Source: Psychrobacter sp. bablab_jr014
GTDB lineage: Bacteria; Pseudomonadota; Gammaproteobacteria; Pseudomonadales; Moraxellaceae
Assembly: GCF_016464015.1 (NCBI RefSeq)
Contig: NZ_JACDXT010000045.1
Span: 1-64,000, forward strand
Direction: 5' to 3'
DNA: 64,000 bases
Shown in pieces: positions 44,944 through 53,265 of this stretch. The position numbers and the translations under genes were made by a program. Position 1 is the first letter of the stretch, and every line of letters begins with the position of its first letter. The notes below the pieces were generated by a model. It was not told the origin of the DNA. It searched no databases and saw only the letters and a program-made list of their open reading frames with translations.

Positions 44944-46035
44944 TTATATCTGCACACTCATCATAATTGGGCGCACTTGGCAGGGGGTGATAGCCGCTTG
45001 CGCCATCTCCAGCGTGGGCTTGTCCATCAGTCCCAGCCAATAGCCAAAGCCCACTTGCGTCAAGTCTAGGCCACTATGCGTGGTGTAGCCGATACCGCCA
45101 GAGGGGCGACTGTTAATCTCCAGCACATGATGGCGACCCGCGTCATCCGCCTTGGTTTGTACGCTCACAATACCATCACAGCCAAACTCATTAATCAATG
45201 GCTGAACGACCGCCATCACGGATTCATCATAGCCAACGTGCTGGATTTTGCCCGTCTTATGACGCGTGATTGCCGCCAGCACCTTGCCTGCCTCACAGAC
45301 CATATCAATAGAGTACTCTTGCCCGTTTAAGTGCGGCATCAGCAGCATCGGAATGGGGCGCTCCTGTACCATGGCGCTGTTTTGATAGGCGTTAATAAAT
45401 TGCTCGGTAGTGATTTTTTTATTGTCCGTATGATATAGATGCTCAAAGCTGTCCCAACGCTCAGGGGGCGCACGCGCATTGTCCAAACGCCAAAACCCTT
45501 GCGCAAAAATCCCCACGATTGGCTTGACACATAGCGGCTGGTGACCGTGCTTTTCTAATAAATTTTTCAGCTCGTTGATATTGTCAAAGCGCCAGCCGTC
45601 GGCCACAGGAATGCCCGCCGTCTGACAGCGCTGGGTAAAGGCAAATTTATCATCAATAGCTGCCAAGTCCTTTACAGACAATGCCCCTGTGAGCAGACGA
45701 ATACCTGCTGCTTCAAAAGTAGCACGCTCGGCCTCGTACTCATCGCCATTGCGCCCTGTTAGCAGTACTTTGACATTGTGTGCACGGGCTTTATCCAGCA
45801 CGAATTGCCACCGCGGCGTGTCGTCGGTCGGCTCATAATAGACGGTATCTGCGAACTCAAAAATCTCAGGACGTTCGCTACGGTGCGAGGCGATAATCTC
45901 AAAGTCTGCGGCCGTTTGCGTCTTTAGTCGTTGTAAGCTGTGCAGCATATCGCGCTGGCTAGACTGTCCTTCAGCGAGCCAAACGGCAGGTCGTGTTGTC
46001 ATAGCAGCAGAATCATCCATAAAATGATCATCCAT
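44944..46035 (-). CDS. ATP-grasp domain ligase, Ter-linked
   Basis: The 363-residue protein belongs to the ATP-grasp fold (carbamoyl-phosphate synthase-like). An N-terminal Rossmann-type domain is followed by the ATP-grasp fold with LCVKPIVGIFAQGFW (about residues 168-182), LMPHLNGQEYSIDMV (about 232-246) and the metal-binding EINSRPSGGIGY (about 310-321). ATP-grasp enzymes join a carboxylate to an amine via an acyl phosphate. In Ter-linked gene sets it is expected to condense a carboxylate-bearing intermediate. Start M1 or M6; the first was kept. It is divergent from the TerA-like gene. Confidence 0.85.
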   Translation of the reverse strand: MDDHFMDDSAAMTTRPAVWLAEGQSSQRDMLHSLQRLKTQTAADFEIIASHRSERPEIFEFADTVYYEPTDDTPRWQFVLDKARAHNVKVLLTGRNGDEYEAERATFEAAGIRLLTGALSVKDLAAIDDKFAFTQRCQTAGIPVADGWRFDNINELKNLLEKHGHQPLCVKPIVGIFAQGFWRLDNARAPPERWDSFEHLYHTDNKKITTEQFINAYQNSAMVQERPIPMLLMPHLNGQEYSIDMVCEAGKVLAAITRHKTGKIQHVGYDESVMAVVQPLINEFGCDGIVSVQTKADDAGRHHVLEINSRPSGGIGYTTHSGLDLTQVGFGYWLGLMDKPTLEMAQAAITPCQVRPIMMSVQI

Positions 46036-46301
46036 TGATTATAAAAAATTGAGCACAAGTGTTTTGTAGGCACGATAGTAGCAGCTTGCCCAAGTGCCCG
46101 CAATCATTAAGATAGAGAGAGAACTGCGAAGTACGCAGCGCGTACATTTTATCGTCAATACGCGCGCTCAGTGACCTTATTGTATGAATAAGTAGCAATA
46201 ATTTTGCGGTATTTGTCTTGCACCCTGATGGCGATATCGTTATGTTTATAACACGCTTTTTTTACTCAATAACGATTATTTGATAACCACAGGAACCCAC
46301 C
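46036..46301. promoter_or_regulatory. Divergent control region of the Ter-linked biosynthetic operon and terA-like gene
   Basis: This 266-bp interval separates the minus-strand ATP-grasp gene from the plus-strand TerA-like gene. A perfect 6-bp palindrome GTACGC/GCGTAC (46131-46145) lies in its middle. It must carry promoters for both sides. I could not assign -10/-35 pairs firmly. Confidence 0.45.
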
Positions 46302-47525
46302 ATGAGCCAAACCTTGATTGCAGGGGCAAACGCACCGTTACCGACCGACAATATCAGCGTACGCATCATGAGCAATGCACCGATTGATTGCGCCGCTTAC
46401 CGCCTTGCGGCAACAGGACAAGTGCGCGGGGATGGCGACATGATTTTTTATGGGCAAACGCGCAGCGATGATGGCAGCGTTTCGTTTCGTGGTCATGACA
46501 GCGATGGTTTTTTTGATATCAATTTGCCCGCGCAGCCTGCTGCAATTGAAAAAATTGCCTTAGCCTTTTCAAACGACAAGCCCTTATCACACATTGGCGA
46601 TGTTGATATTCAAGTGTTTGTAGGCAATCAACAGCTGCTTACTGCCACGTTGCCTGCGGCAGGACGGGATGAAAAAGCCATCATTTTAGCCGAGTGCTAC
46701 CGCCGTCAAGGGGCGTGGAAATTTCGCTTTATCGCCCAAGGGTTTAACGGCGGACTCAAGCCATTGTCCGAGCACTTTGGGGTTGAGATTGCCGATGACG
46801 CGCCCAGCCAAGCCGCTCAAAACCAAAACAGTGCGCCCACACCGCCGCCAATACCGAGCGCTGCGCCAAGTAGTGTGAATCTTAATAAAATTAGCCTAAC
46901 CAAGTCGCAATCGAGCATTAACCTAAAAAAACGTGACAACTTTGGCAAAATCGCAGTCAACCTCAACTGGAATCAGCAGGGCGATACGGGTAATCAAAAC
47001 AGCAGCCCTGCGCCCAAAAGAGGCCTGCTCTCTGACTTATTCAGTCAGCATCAGAGTAAAGGGCAAAATATTGATTTGGATGTCGGTGCAATGGTACATC
47101 TGGCTAATGGCGAAAAAACGTTGATTCAGGCACTTGGCGACCGTTTTGGGCAGTTAAACGCGCCGCCGTATGTGTGTTTGCGTGCCGATGACCGTACAGG
47201 ACAAAACAAAACGGGCGAATGGCTGGACATTAACGGGGCAGAGTGGGCGAATATTAAAGAAGTGTTTATTTTTGCCTTTATTTATCAAGGTGTGCCCAAC
47301 TGGGCAAAAACCGATGGCGTGGTGACCATTGACGTACCTGAGCAGCCACCGATTGAGACGCGCTTGACCGAAGGCGCGGGCAACATGCCCATGTGCGCCA
47401 TTGCCCGCTTGGTTAACCAAAACGGCAGCATCAATGTCGAGCGTATCAATCGCTATTTTTCAGGGCACCAAGAGATGGATAAGGCGTTTGGCTGGGGCTT
47501 TCAGTGGAAGCGCGGCAGAAAATAA
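46302..47525 (+). CDS. TerA-like tellurium-resistance family protein with two TerD-type domains
   Basis: The protein has 407 residues. The first TerD-like beta-sandwich (about residues 1-170) ends in the family tail GAWKFRFIAQGFNGGLKPL. A Pro/Ser/Asn-rich linker (about 175-205) follows, and then a second domain (about 205-407) with KIAVNLNWNQ, DLDVGAMVHL and a WLDINGAEW segment typical of TerA. The acidic calcium-binding stretch of the TerD proteins is not conserved in domain 1. TerA is a stress-response partner of TerD/TerC. It is the only gene on the plus strand within the island and ends at a strong terminator. Confidence 0.85.
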   Translation: MSQTLIAGANAPLPTDNISVRIMSNAPIDCAAYRLAATGQVRGDGDMIFYGQTRSDDGSVSFRGHDSDGFFDINLPAQPAAIEKIALAFSNDKPLSHIGDVDIQVFVGNQQLLTATLPAAGRDEKAIILAECYRRQGAWKFRFIAQGFNGGLKPLSEHFGVEIADDAPSQAAQNQNSAPTPPPIPSAAPSSVNLNKISLTKSQSSINLKKRDNFGKIAVNLNWNQQGDTGNQNSSPAPKRGLLSDLFSQHQSKGQNIDLDVGAMVHLANGEKTLIQALGDRFGQLNAPPYVCLRADDRTGQNKTGEWLDINGAEWANIKEVFIFAFIYQGVPNWAKTDGVVTIDVPEQPPIETRLTEGAGNMPMCAIARLVNQNGSINVERINRYFSGHQEMDKAFGWGFQWKRGRK

Positions 47526-47562
47526 CGCGTGATTGCTCTACATTACTCTTATTAAGCATAAG

Positions 47563-47590
47563 AAAAGCCCGCTGTCTTAGCGGGCTTTTT
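47563..47590. terminator. Terminator between terA-like and terD-like genes
   Basis: AAAAGCCCGCT (47563-47573) pairs with AGCGGGCTTTT (47579-47589) over a 5-base loop. It acts in both directions. Confidence 0.9.
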
Positions 47591-47618
47591 GGTGATGACC
47601 TAATTTAAAATAAGGCGA

Positions 47619-48224
47619 TTAAGCGTGCGGTGTGACCGCAGGCATCAAATCATGGAACGTGCGCCCCTTTGCGGTTTCGCCGATGGCGTGCATTTTCCAT
47701 TCGTTATTATGACGATAGACTTTTGCCATAATCATCGCCGTGTGACTGCCTTGCGCCGATAGGTTGTAGCGAGCCACCTCTTGATTGTTATTGGCATTGA
47801 CCAAGCGGCAAAATGCATTGGCAACGCTGTCAAAGGTCTGACCCGTAAAGCTGTTGACGGTAAACACCAGCGACGTCACATTGGCAGGTACGCGTGACAA
47901 ATCAACATTAATCACTTCGTCATCACCGTCACCATCGCCAGTACGGTTGTCGCCTGTGTGGGTGATGCTGCCGTCGTTGGAATTCAGCTGCCCAAACCAA
48001 ATGGTGTCAACCACTTGTTTACTTGCATCAAACATGATGCATGAGGCGTCCAAATCAATAGATTTACCGCCACCGCCACCAAAAAGCTTGCCCAAAAAGC
48101 CGCCGCCTTGTTTGTCTGATGCGCCTGCCACGTCCCAACCCAGTCCGAGTTTGACTTTGGTTAGGTCGCCGCCTGCTTCTTTACTTAACGAAATTTTTTG
48201 TCCTTTTTGCAAACTGACTGCCAT
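47619..48224 (-). CDS. TerD-family protein with glycine-rich insertion
   Basis: The 201-residue protein has the TerD fold. It starts with LQKGQKISLSKEAGG, has a Gly-rich loop GGGFLGKLFGGGGGKSIDL near residue 41, and carries the calcium-binding stretch GDNRTGDGDGDDE near residue 93. TerD proteins bind calcium and act at the membrane in metal and phage stress responses. The glycine loop replaces the usual turn before the DLDA strand, a feature of TerX/TerZ-like members. It is convergent with the TerA-like gene and 45 bp after the AIM24 gene. Confidence 0.9.
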   Translation of the reverse strand: MAVSLQKGQKISLSKEAGGDLTKVKLGLGWDVAGASDKQGGGFLGKLFGGGGGKSIDLDASCIMFDASKQVVDTIWFGQLNSNDGSITHTGDNRTGDGDGDDEVINVDLSRVPANVTSLVFTVNSFTGQTFDSVANAFCRLVNANNNQEVARYNLSAQGSHTAMIMAKVYRHNNEWKMHAIGETAKGRTFHDLMPAVTPHA

Positions 48225-48269
48225 GATGTCTGTCCTTATAATACATAGTTATTGTTTAGAAATAGTGCG

Positions 48270-49022
48270 CTATAGTACTTGGTTTAAAAAGCCGCCATTA
48301 CCGCCGCGTCCGCCTGAGCTGCTGCCCAAGATGCTTTGTAACCAGCCTTGATAGCTGTCGCGGTTGCGTGAGCAGATGATGACTTTACCTTTGCCTGAAA
48401 AATTCAGTACCATGCCTTCGCCGCTGGTGACAGAATTGATGATATTGCCCATAAAGCCTTTTTTCTTACTGGTCGAGACTGCCAAGCGATAATCAAGGTT
48501 TGAGTCCCAGCAGACGACGTGACCATTGTCAATAATCACGTCTTTATCAGGCGTCACCTCAATCTCAAACAGTGAGCCAAAGCCTGATACCACAAGCTGT
48601 CCCTTACCTTGGGTTTGCATCACCACAAAGCCGCCAGTATCACCGAATACCGCCCCGCCAAGATTTCGCTGGATATTGGCATTGACCTGTACGCCTTGTT
48701 GCGCGGCGACAAACGCACCGTCACTTAGCGTATATTGCTGCGCGCCGACCTCAATGATTTGCATGTCACCATCTAAAGTCGGGGCGAGTAGACAATCGCC
48801 TTCGCCATGTACCGCTTCAATCTCTTGTTGAAATAGTGATTCGTCATTGGCAAAACGGCGCATCAAGGATTGCATGATACCGCCTTGCAGCTTGCCTTTT
48901 AGCTCAAGGTTCGATTCCATCATCACCATCGCATTGGCTTCGCAATAAATCGAATCGCCACGCTGTAGGTTACAATGCAAAAAAGGCTCAATCGTGCCAA
49001 TCAAGCTAAATGTCGCCGCCAT
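48270..49022 (-). CDS. AIM24/TIGR00266 family protein
   Basis: The 250-residue protein belongs to the AIM24 (DUF124) family, a beta-prism fold. Visible parts are ESNLELKGKLQGG, GEGDCLLAPTLDGD, QGKGQLVVSGFGSLFEI and a closing glycine-rich tail GSSSGGRGGNGGF. AIM24 proteins occur near Ter genes and bind membranes in a way not fully known. Here the gene sits between two terD-family genes on the same strand and probably belongs to their operon. No enzyme motif. Confidence 0.83.
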   Translation of the reverse strand: MAATFSLIGTIEPFLHCNLQRGDSIYCEANAMVMMESNLELKGKLQGGIMQSLMRRFANDESLFQQEIEAVHGEGDCLLAPTLDGDMQIIEVGAQQYTLSDGAFVAAQQGVQVNANIQRNLGGAVFGDTGGFVVMQTQGKGQLVVSGFGSLFEIEVTPDKDVIIDNGHVVCWDSNLDYRLAVSTSKKKGFMGNIINSVTSGEGMVLNFSGKGKVIICSRNRDSYQGWLQSILGSSSGGRGGNGGFLNQVL

Positions 49023-49099
49023 AACTACGCCATCCTTATATCAAGTTCAATCATCAGCAAAATAAATAATAAAGCAAGGTATTACTACTATACGCCATA

Positions 49100-49170
49100 C
49101 AAAAAAAGAGGTGCAGAACCGCAGTCATTTTAGGCAAATGCCAATAATGCTGAACCGTCCATGCACCTCT
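49100..49170 (-). terminator. Long hairpin between terD-like and AIM24 genes
   Basis: Outer arms AGAGGTGCA (49107-49115) and TGCACCTCT (49162-49170) enclose a 46-base inner region with its own small hairpin (GGCAAATGCC). T-runs follow on the minus strand. A terminator or a processing site between operon genes. Confidence 0.55.
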
Positions 49171-49227
49171 GTATCAGACAATATACGCATAAAAAATCGT
49201 ATATTTATCTAAAGCGTATCGGTAGGA

Positions 49228-49803
49228 TTACACATTCACGCCATAAGAAGCCGCTAATGGACCTAGACCGCCGTTAAAGCCTTGACCAACAGCGCGGAAT
49301 TTCCAATCGCCATTGTGGCGATACAACTCACCAAAAATCATTGCGGTCTCGGTGCTGCTGTCTTCTGATAGGTCATAGCGGGCGATTTCGCTGTTGCCAT
49401 TGTCATTGACGATACGGATATACGCGTCGCTAACTTGACCGAAGTTTTGGTTGCGGCTTTGGCCTTCATAGATGATGGCGCAGATAGCGACTTTGTTCAC
49501 ATCCGCAGGCACGCTCGCTAGGTTGACTTTAATTTGTTCATCATCGCCGTCGCCTTCGCCAGTACGGTTGTCGCCTGTGTGCTCGACTGCGCCGTTGTCA
49601 GATTTTAGATTGTTAAAAAAGATAAAGTCTTGGTCATTACGCACTTTGCCTGCATCGTTTAGCAAAAAGCCAATTGCGTCCAAATCAAAGTCTTGACCGT
49701 CGGTGGCACGTGGGTCCCAACCCAAACCAACAGTGATATTGGTTAAGCCTGGGGCTTCTTTTGATAGGTTGACGTTGCCGCCTTTGGTTAAGCTGATAGC
49801 CAT
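49228..49803 (-). CDS. TerD-family protein, copy A (TerD/TerE)
   Basis: The 191-residue protein is a full TerD domain starting [20 protein letters not shown]. It has [19 protein letters not shown] and the calcium-binding loop [13 protein letters not shown], and ends in [18 protein letters not shown]. The start at 49803 has AAGGA seven bases upstream; an upstream ATG at 49890 would add 29 non-family residues. It is close to the copy at 52493 (about the same length and many identical stretches), which suggests duplication within the island. Confidence 0.94.
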   Translation of the reverse strand: MAISLTKGGNVNLSKEAPGLTNITVGLGWDPRATDGQDFDLDAIGFLLNDAGKVRNDQDFIFFNNLKSDNGAVEHTGDNRTGEGDGDDEQIKVNLASVPADVNKVAICAIIYEGQSRNQNFGQVSDAYIRIVNDNGNSEIARYDLSEDSSTETAMIFGELYRHNGDWKFRAVGQGFNGGLGPLAASYGVNV

Positions 49804-50044
49804 GGTTGTATCCTTAATCGTTATTGAATGGTGGACAAAGGACTGTGTCTCTTGCCCAAAAACACAAAATCGTACAATCTTACACCGCATGCATTCCTTT
49901 TTAGCTGTCCAATAGCCATTTGGTAAAAGGTATCACTTCGGTGACGCTTTACTATACTAAGCAGGGCGAGGGGACGCAAGGCGAATTTTGTCCTGTTACG
50001 CATTACTTATATTGCGATGAAAAGGCGATAGATTCGGGCGCTTT

Positions 50045-50980
50045 TTAGTTACCAAATACTGACCAGCCTGTCTCTTGGACGAACATCTCAAGCGCCATAG
50101 AGCCAAGCTTTGAGTTGCCGACATGGTCAAGACCAGGCGACCATACGGCAATGGCGCCTTTACCTGGTGCAACGGTCAAAATCCCGCCGCCGACCCCACT
50201 TTTGCCAGGTAGTCCGACACGATAGGCAAACTCACCTGAGCCGTCATAATGCCCGCACATCATCATTAAGGAGTTAATGCGTCGTGAACGCTGGGCATTA
50301 ATCACGCGCACCCCTGTGTGATTGTTGACACCATTAGAGACCAAAAACAGCCCCGCACGTGCCAACTGACGGCAGCTCATGGCAATAGAGCATTGGTGAA
50401 AGTACGTGCCCAATACCTTGTCTACATCGTGCTTGAGACGACCAAAGGATTTCATAAAATGGGCAAGCGAGGCATTGCGGTCTTTGTGCGCCATCTCTGA
50501 GGCGGCGACCTTGTGGTCAAAGCTGATGGTATCGTCATCGGCGATAAAGCGTACAAATTGCAAAATCTCACCCAATACCGCTTTTGGCTCATGTCCCATC
50601 ATGATGGCGTCCACCACCGCAATCGCACCAGCGTTGATAAACGGATTGCGCGGGCGACCTGATTCGTGCTCGAGCATCATAATCGAGTTAAATGGGTCAC
50701 CTGATGGCTCGCGGCCCACGTGCGTCCATAGGGCATCACCCAACTTGCCAAGGCCAATGGTTAAGGTAAATACCTTAGAGATACTTTGAATCGAAAACAG
50801 CGTATCGGCATCGCCTGCAGCATACATTTTGCCATCGGGGGTGGCAACTGCGATACCAAACTGATTGGGGTCAATGTGCGCAAGCTGCGGGATATAGTTG
50901 GCGACCTTACCACGTTCGGTCTCTTTTGCCATTTGCTTGGCAATATCATCAAGAATCTGTTGCATAGTCATATCACTCAT
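50045..50980 (-). CDS. glsA: Glutaminase (beta-lactamase-like fold)
   Basis: Glutaminase hydrolyses glutamine to glutamate and ammonia. The 311 residues contain the serine-lysine pair of the SxxK motif in SIQSISK (Ser66, Lys69) and VKNYIPQL-like [15 protein letters not shown] at the start. [13 protein letters not shown] and the C-terminal [10 protein letters not shown] complete the active site. This start (50980) matches family N-termini; a longer in-frame start at 51115 would add 45 residues. It lies between terD copy A and the DUF475 gene on the same strand, an unusual place for a glutaminase. Confidence 0.94.
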   Translation of the reverse strand: MSDMTMQQILDDIAKQMAKETERGKVANYIPQLAHIDPNQFGIAVATPDGKMYAAGDADTLFSIQSISKVFTLTIGLGKLGDALWTHVGREPSGDPFNSIMMLEHESGRPRNPFINAGAIAVVDAIMMGHEPKAVLGEILQFVRFIADDDTISFDHKVAASEMAHKDRNASLAHFMKSFGRLKHDVDKVLGTYFHQCSIAMSCRQLARAGLFLVSNGVNNHTGVRVINAQRSRRINSLMMMCGHYDGSGEFAYRVGLPGKSGVGGGILTVAPGKGAIAVWSPGLDHVGNSKLGSMALEMFVQETGWSVFGN

Positions 50981-51097
50981 GATGTTACTAGGACGCAAAA
51001 AGGCAGCGCCGATACAGCGCCTGTGCCCTAATGATTGATTGCGAGTGATTGTAACCGAATATGGACGTAAGGGCAGCAAAATCCCAAAAACGCGCAT

Positions 51098-51130
51098 AAA
51101 AAAACAAGCCATCACGATTGTAATGGCTTG
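51098..51130 (-). terminator. Terminator after the DUF475 gene
   Basis: CAAGCCATcAC (51105-51115) pairs with GTaATGGCTTG (51120-51130). Poly-A upstream gives seven T on the minus strand, so the glutaminase probably starts from its own promoter. Confidence 0.8.
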
Positions 51131-51156
51131 CTATAAATGATGTTACGTAATCTGCC

Positions 51157-52227
51157 TTACTCTTTAAGCAGTGCAGCTTCTTTTTTGCGGTGCTTGAGCG
51201 AGCCCCATAGTGCTAAGCCAATAAAGGCAATACCAATCAGACCAGTAATCAGCTCAGGGACGTGGAATTTGACCGACAGCAGCATGATGATAGCAAGTGC
51301 GCCAATAGCGTAGTGCGCGCCGTGCTCAAGGTAAATAAACTCGTCCAGCGTGCCTTTGTCCACCAAAAAGATGGTCATTGAACGTACGAACATCGCACCA
51401 ATCGCCAGACCCAACATGATGATAATCACGTCATTGGTAATGGCAAACGCGCCAATCACACCATCAAAACTGAACGACGCATCTAAGATTTCTAGGTATA
51501 AGAAACCAATGATACCGCCTTTCATAATCGCGCTGGTCGCCGCGCCCGCATTACCAGATTCTTCGGCTTCTAGTTCTTCTTCAAGGTCGCCTTCCAGCAT
51601 ACCTGACACCACTTGCACACCAAGGTAGACCAAAATACCCCAAACGCCCGCAATAAGTACGGCGCTTGCTTGCTCCGTAGCCGCCTGTGAGACTGCAATC
51701 ATCAATACAATCAGCGCCACAAACACGCTCATGGCATCGACCTTGCCCAGCTTAGCAAGGCGGCTTTCTAACCACTCAAACCAATGCACGTCTTTGTCAT
51801 CAAAAACAAAGTTTAAGAACACCAGCAGCAAGAAAATACCACCAAATGCCGAAATCTCCGCATGGTGCGCCATCAGTTTGGCAGAATATTCAGTCGGCTC
51901 ATACAGCGCCAGATTGATAACTTCCATCATGCCCATGTCGGCAGTGACGGCAACGATGACAATCGGGAAGACCAAACGCATACCAAAGACGGCGATTAAA
52001 ATACCGACGGTTAAGAAAATCATTTTCCAAAAATGATCCCAGTGCTTGAGCACCGAGGCGTTGACGACCGCGTTATCAAAGGACAGTGAGATTTCCATCA
52101 CTGCCAAAATTGCGGTAATCGACAGCGCTGAAATCAGCCCACCAATGCCGCCGTGTGAATATCCCCACCATGACGCCACAATCAGGGCAATCGCGGTAAA
52201 GATAAAGTCTAAATAAAAATGCCTCAT
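51157..52227 (-). CDS. DUF475/TerC-like integral membrane protein
   Basis: The 356-residue protein has about nine membrane helices. The TerC-type acidic helix motifs are EISLSFDNAVVNASVL (about residues 46-61) and DASFSFDGVIGAFAI (about 250-264); their Asp/Glu residues are thought to bind metal. The middle cytoplasmic loop is acidic (EGDLEEELEAEESG). TerC-family proteins export manganese or help load metal on secreted proteins. This DUF475 branch is common in Ter operons. It lies between the two terD copies and the glutaminase. Confidence 0.9.
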   Translation of the reverse strand: MRHFYLDFIFTAIALIVASWWGYSHGGIGGLISALSITAILAVMEISLSFDNAVVNASVLKHWDHFWKMIFLTVGILIAVFGMRLVFPIVIVAVTADMGMMEVINLALYEPTEYSAKLMAHHAEISAFGGIFLLLVFLNFVFDDKDVHWFEWLESRLAKLGKVDAMSVFVALIVLMIAVSQAATEQASAVLIAGVWGILVYLGVQVVSGMLEGDLEEELEAEESGNAGAATSAIMKGGIIGFLYLEILDASFSFDGVIGAFAITNDVIIIMLGLAIGAMFVRSMTIFLVDKGTLDEFIYLEHGAHYAIGALAIIMLLSVKFHVPELITGLIGIAFIGLALWGSLKHRKKEAALLKE

Positions 52228-52492
52228 GACATATCCTATAAGATGGTGTAAAACGAGAGAGAGTCAGACTCAGACCCGCGCACTGTCAAATTTAGCTGCG
52301 TTATTAAGCGCTTACAAATCAGCAGTGGGTATAGCAGATGAGCAGTAGTGAACACAATTAAAGCGTGCATCAACACGCTTTAACCGTTAAAACAATACAC
52401 CTATAATGGGGGCGTTTGTGCCAAATAACATGAGCAACGATAATCTTGATAGAACGTCGTTTGACACTAAATGCTCAGTCATTTTTTAAGCA

Positions 52493-53068
52493 TTAAATAT
52501 CTACGCCATATTGATGACACATGGCTTGTAAGCCGCCTGAATACCCTTGACCCACGGCGCGGAATTTCCACTCGCCATTGTGACGATACACTTCACCAAA
52601 GACCATCGCGGTCTCGACCGAGTAGTCTTCTGCCAAATCAAAGCGTACCACTTCCGTACCTGTTTCTTCATTGACCACACGGATAAAGGCGTTCGCCACT
52701 TGACCAAAGTTTTGGTTACGTGCTGCCGCTTCGTGAATGGTCACGGTGACCACGATTTTGTCCACATCGCTGGGCACTTGGGTCAGATTGACCTTGATGA
52801 CTTCATCATCACCATCGCCTTCGCCTGTGCGATTATCGCCTGTATGCTCAACCGCGCCATTGTCAGATTTTAATTGATTATAAAAAATAAAATCATGGTC
52901 GCCGCGCACCTTGCCTGCATTGCTCAGCAAAAACACGCTGGCATCAAGGTCAAACTCCGCACCCGAGGTTGCGCGCTCATCCCAGCCCAAGCCGACCAGC
53001 AGTTTGGTTAGATTAGGGTCGGTCTTGGTTAGTGAGAGGTTGCCGCCTTTGTTTAATGATAAAGCCAT
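52493..53068 (-). CDS. TerD-family protein, copy B
   Basis: The 191-residue protein starts [20 protein letters not shown], with [19 protein letters not shown] and the calcium-binding [13 protein letters not shown], and ends in [17 protein letters not shown]. It has the same length and layout as copy A. It is the first gene on the minus strand of the island and has a promoter-like sequence upstream. The C-terminus [11 protein letters not shown] carries a cysteine absent in copy A. Confidence 0.94.
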   Translation of the reverse strand: MALSLNKGGNLSLTKTDPNLTKLLVGLGWDERATSGAEFDLDASVFLLSNAGKVRGDHDFIFYNQLKSDNGAVEHTGDNRTGEGDGDDEVIKVNLTQVPSDVDKIVVTVTIHEAAARNQNFGQVANAFIRVVNEETGTEVVRFDLAEDYSVETAMVFGEVYRHNGEWKFRAVGQGYSGGLQAMCHQYGVDI

Positions 53069-53126
53069 AATTGAACCTTTGTTATTAGAATGAATGTTAG
53101 CGTCAGTGTTGAGGCACTGCGATATT

Positions 53127-53154
53127 ATTATAGAAAACTATAAAAATGACCCAA
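53127..53154 (-). promoter_or_regulatory. Candidate promoter of the Ter island's first gene
   Basis: On the minus strand, TTGGGT (53154-53149) and a perfect -10 TATAAT (53132-53127) are 16 bases apart. The -35 overlaps the rlmL terminator. Weak -35 suggests an activator. Confidence 0.45.
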
Positions 53155-53173
53155 TCACACAATGATTAGGTCA
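53142..53173 (-). terminator. rlmL terminator
   Basis: An 11-bp stem (53147-53157 with 53163-53173, one G-T pair when read on the minus strand) is followed by TTTTTATAG. Confidence 0.75.
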
Positions 53174-53265
53174 CCATCCTTTGTAACATATATGACTTTG
53201 ATGTACCAAACAATGTACTTTTTGCAACGCGCTTTTTTATAACAAAAGGTTTCGCAAGACATGCC

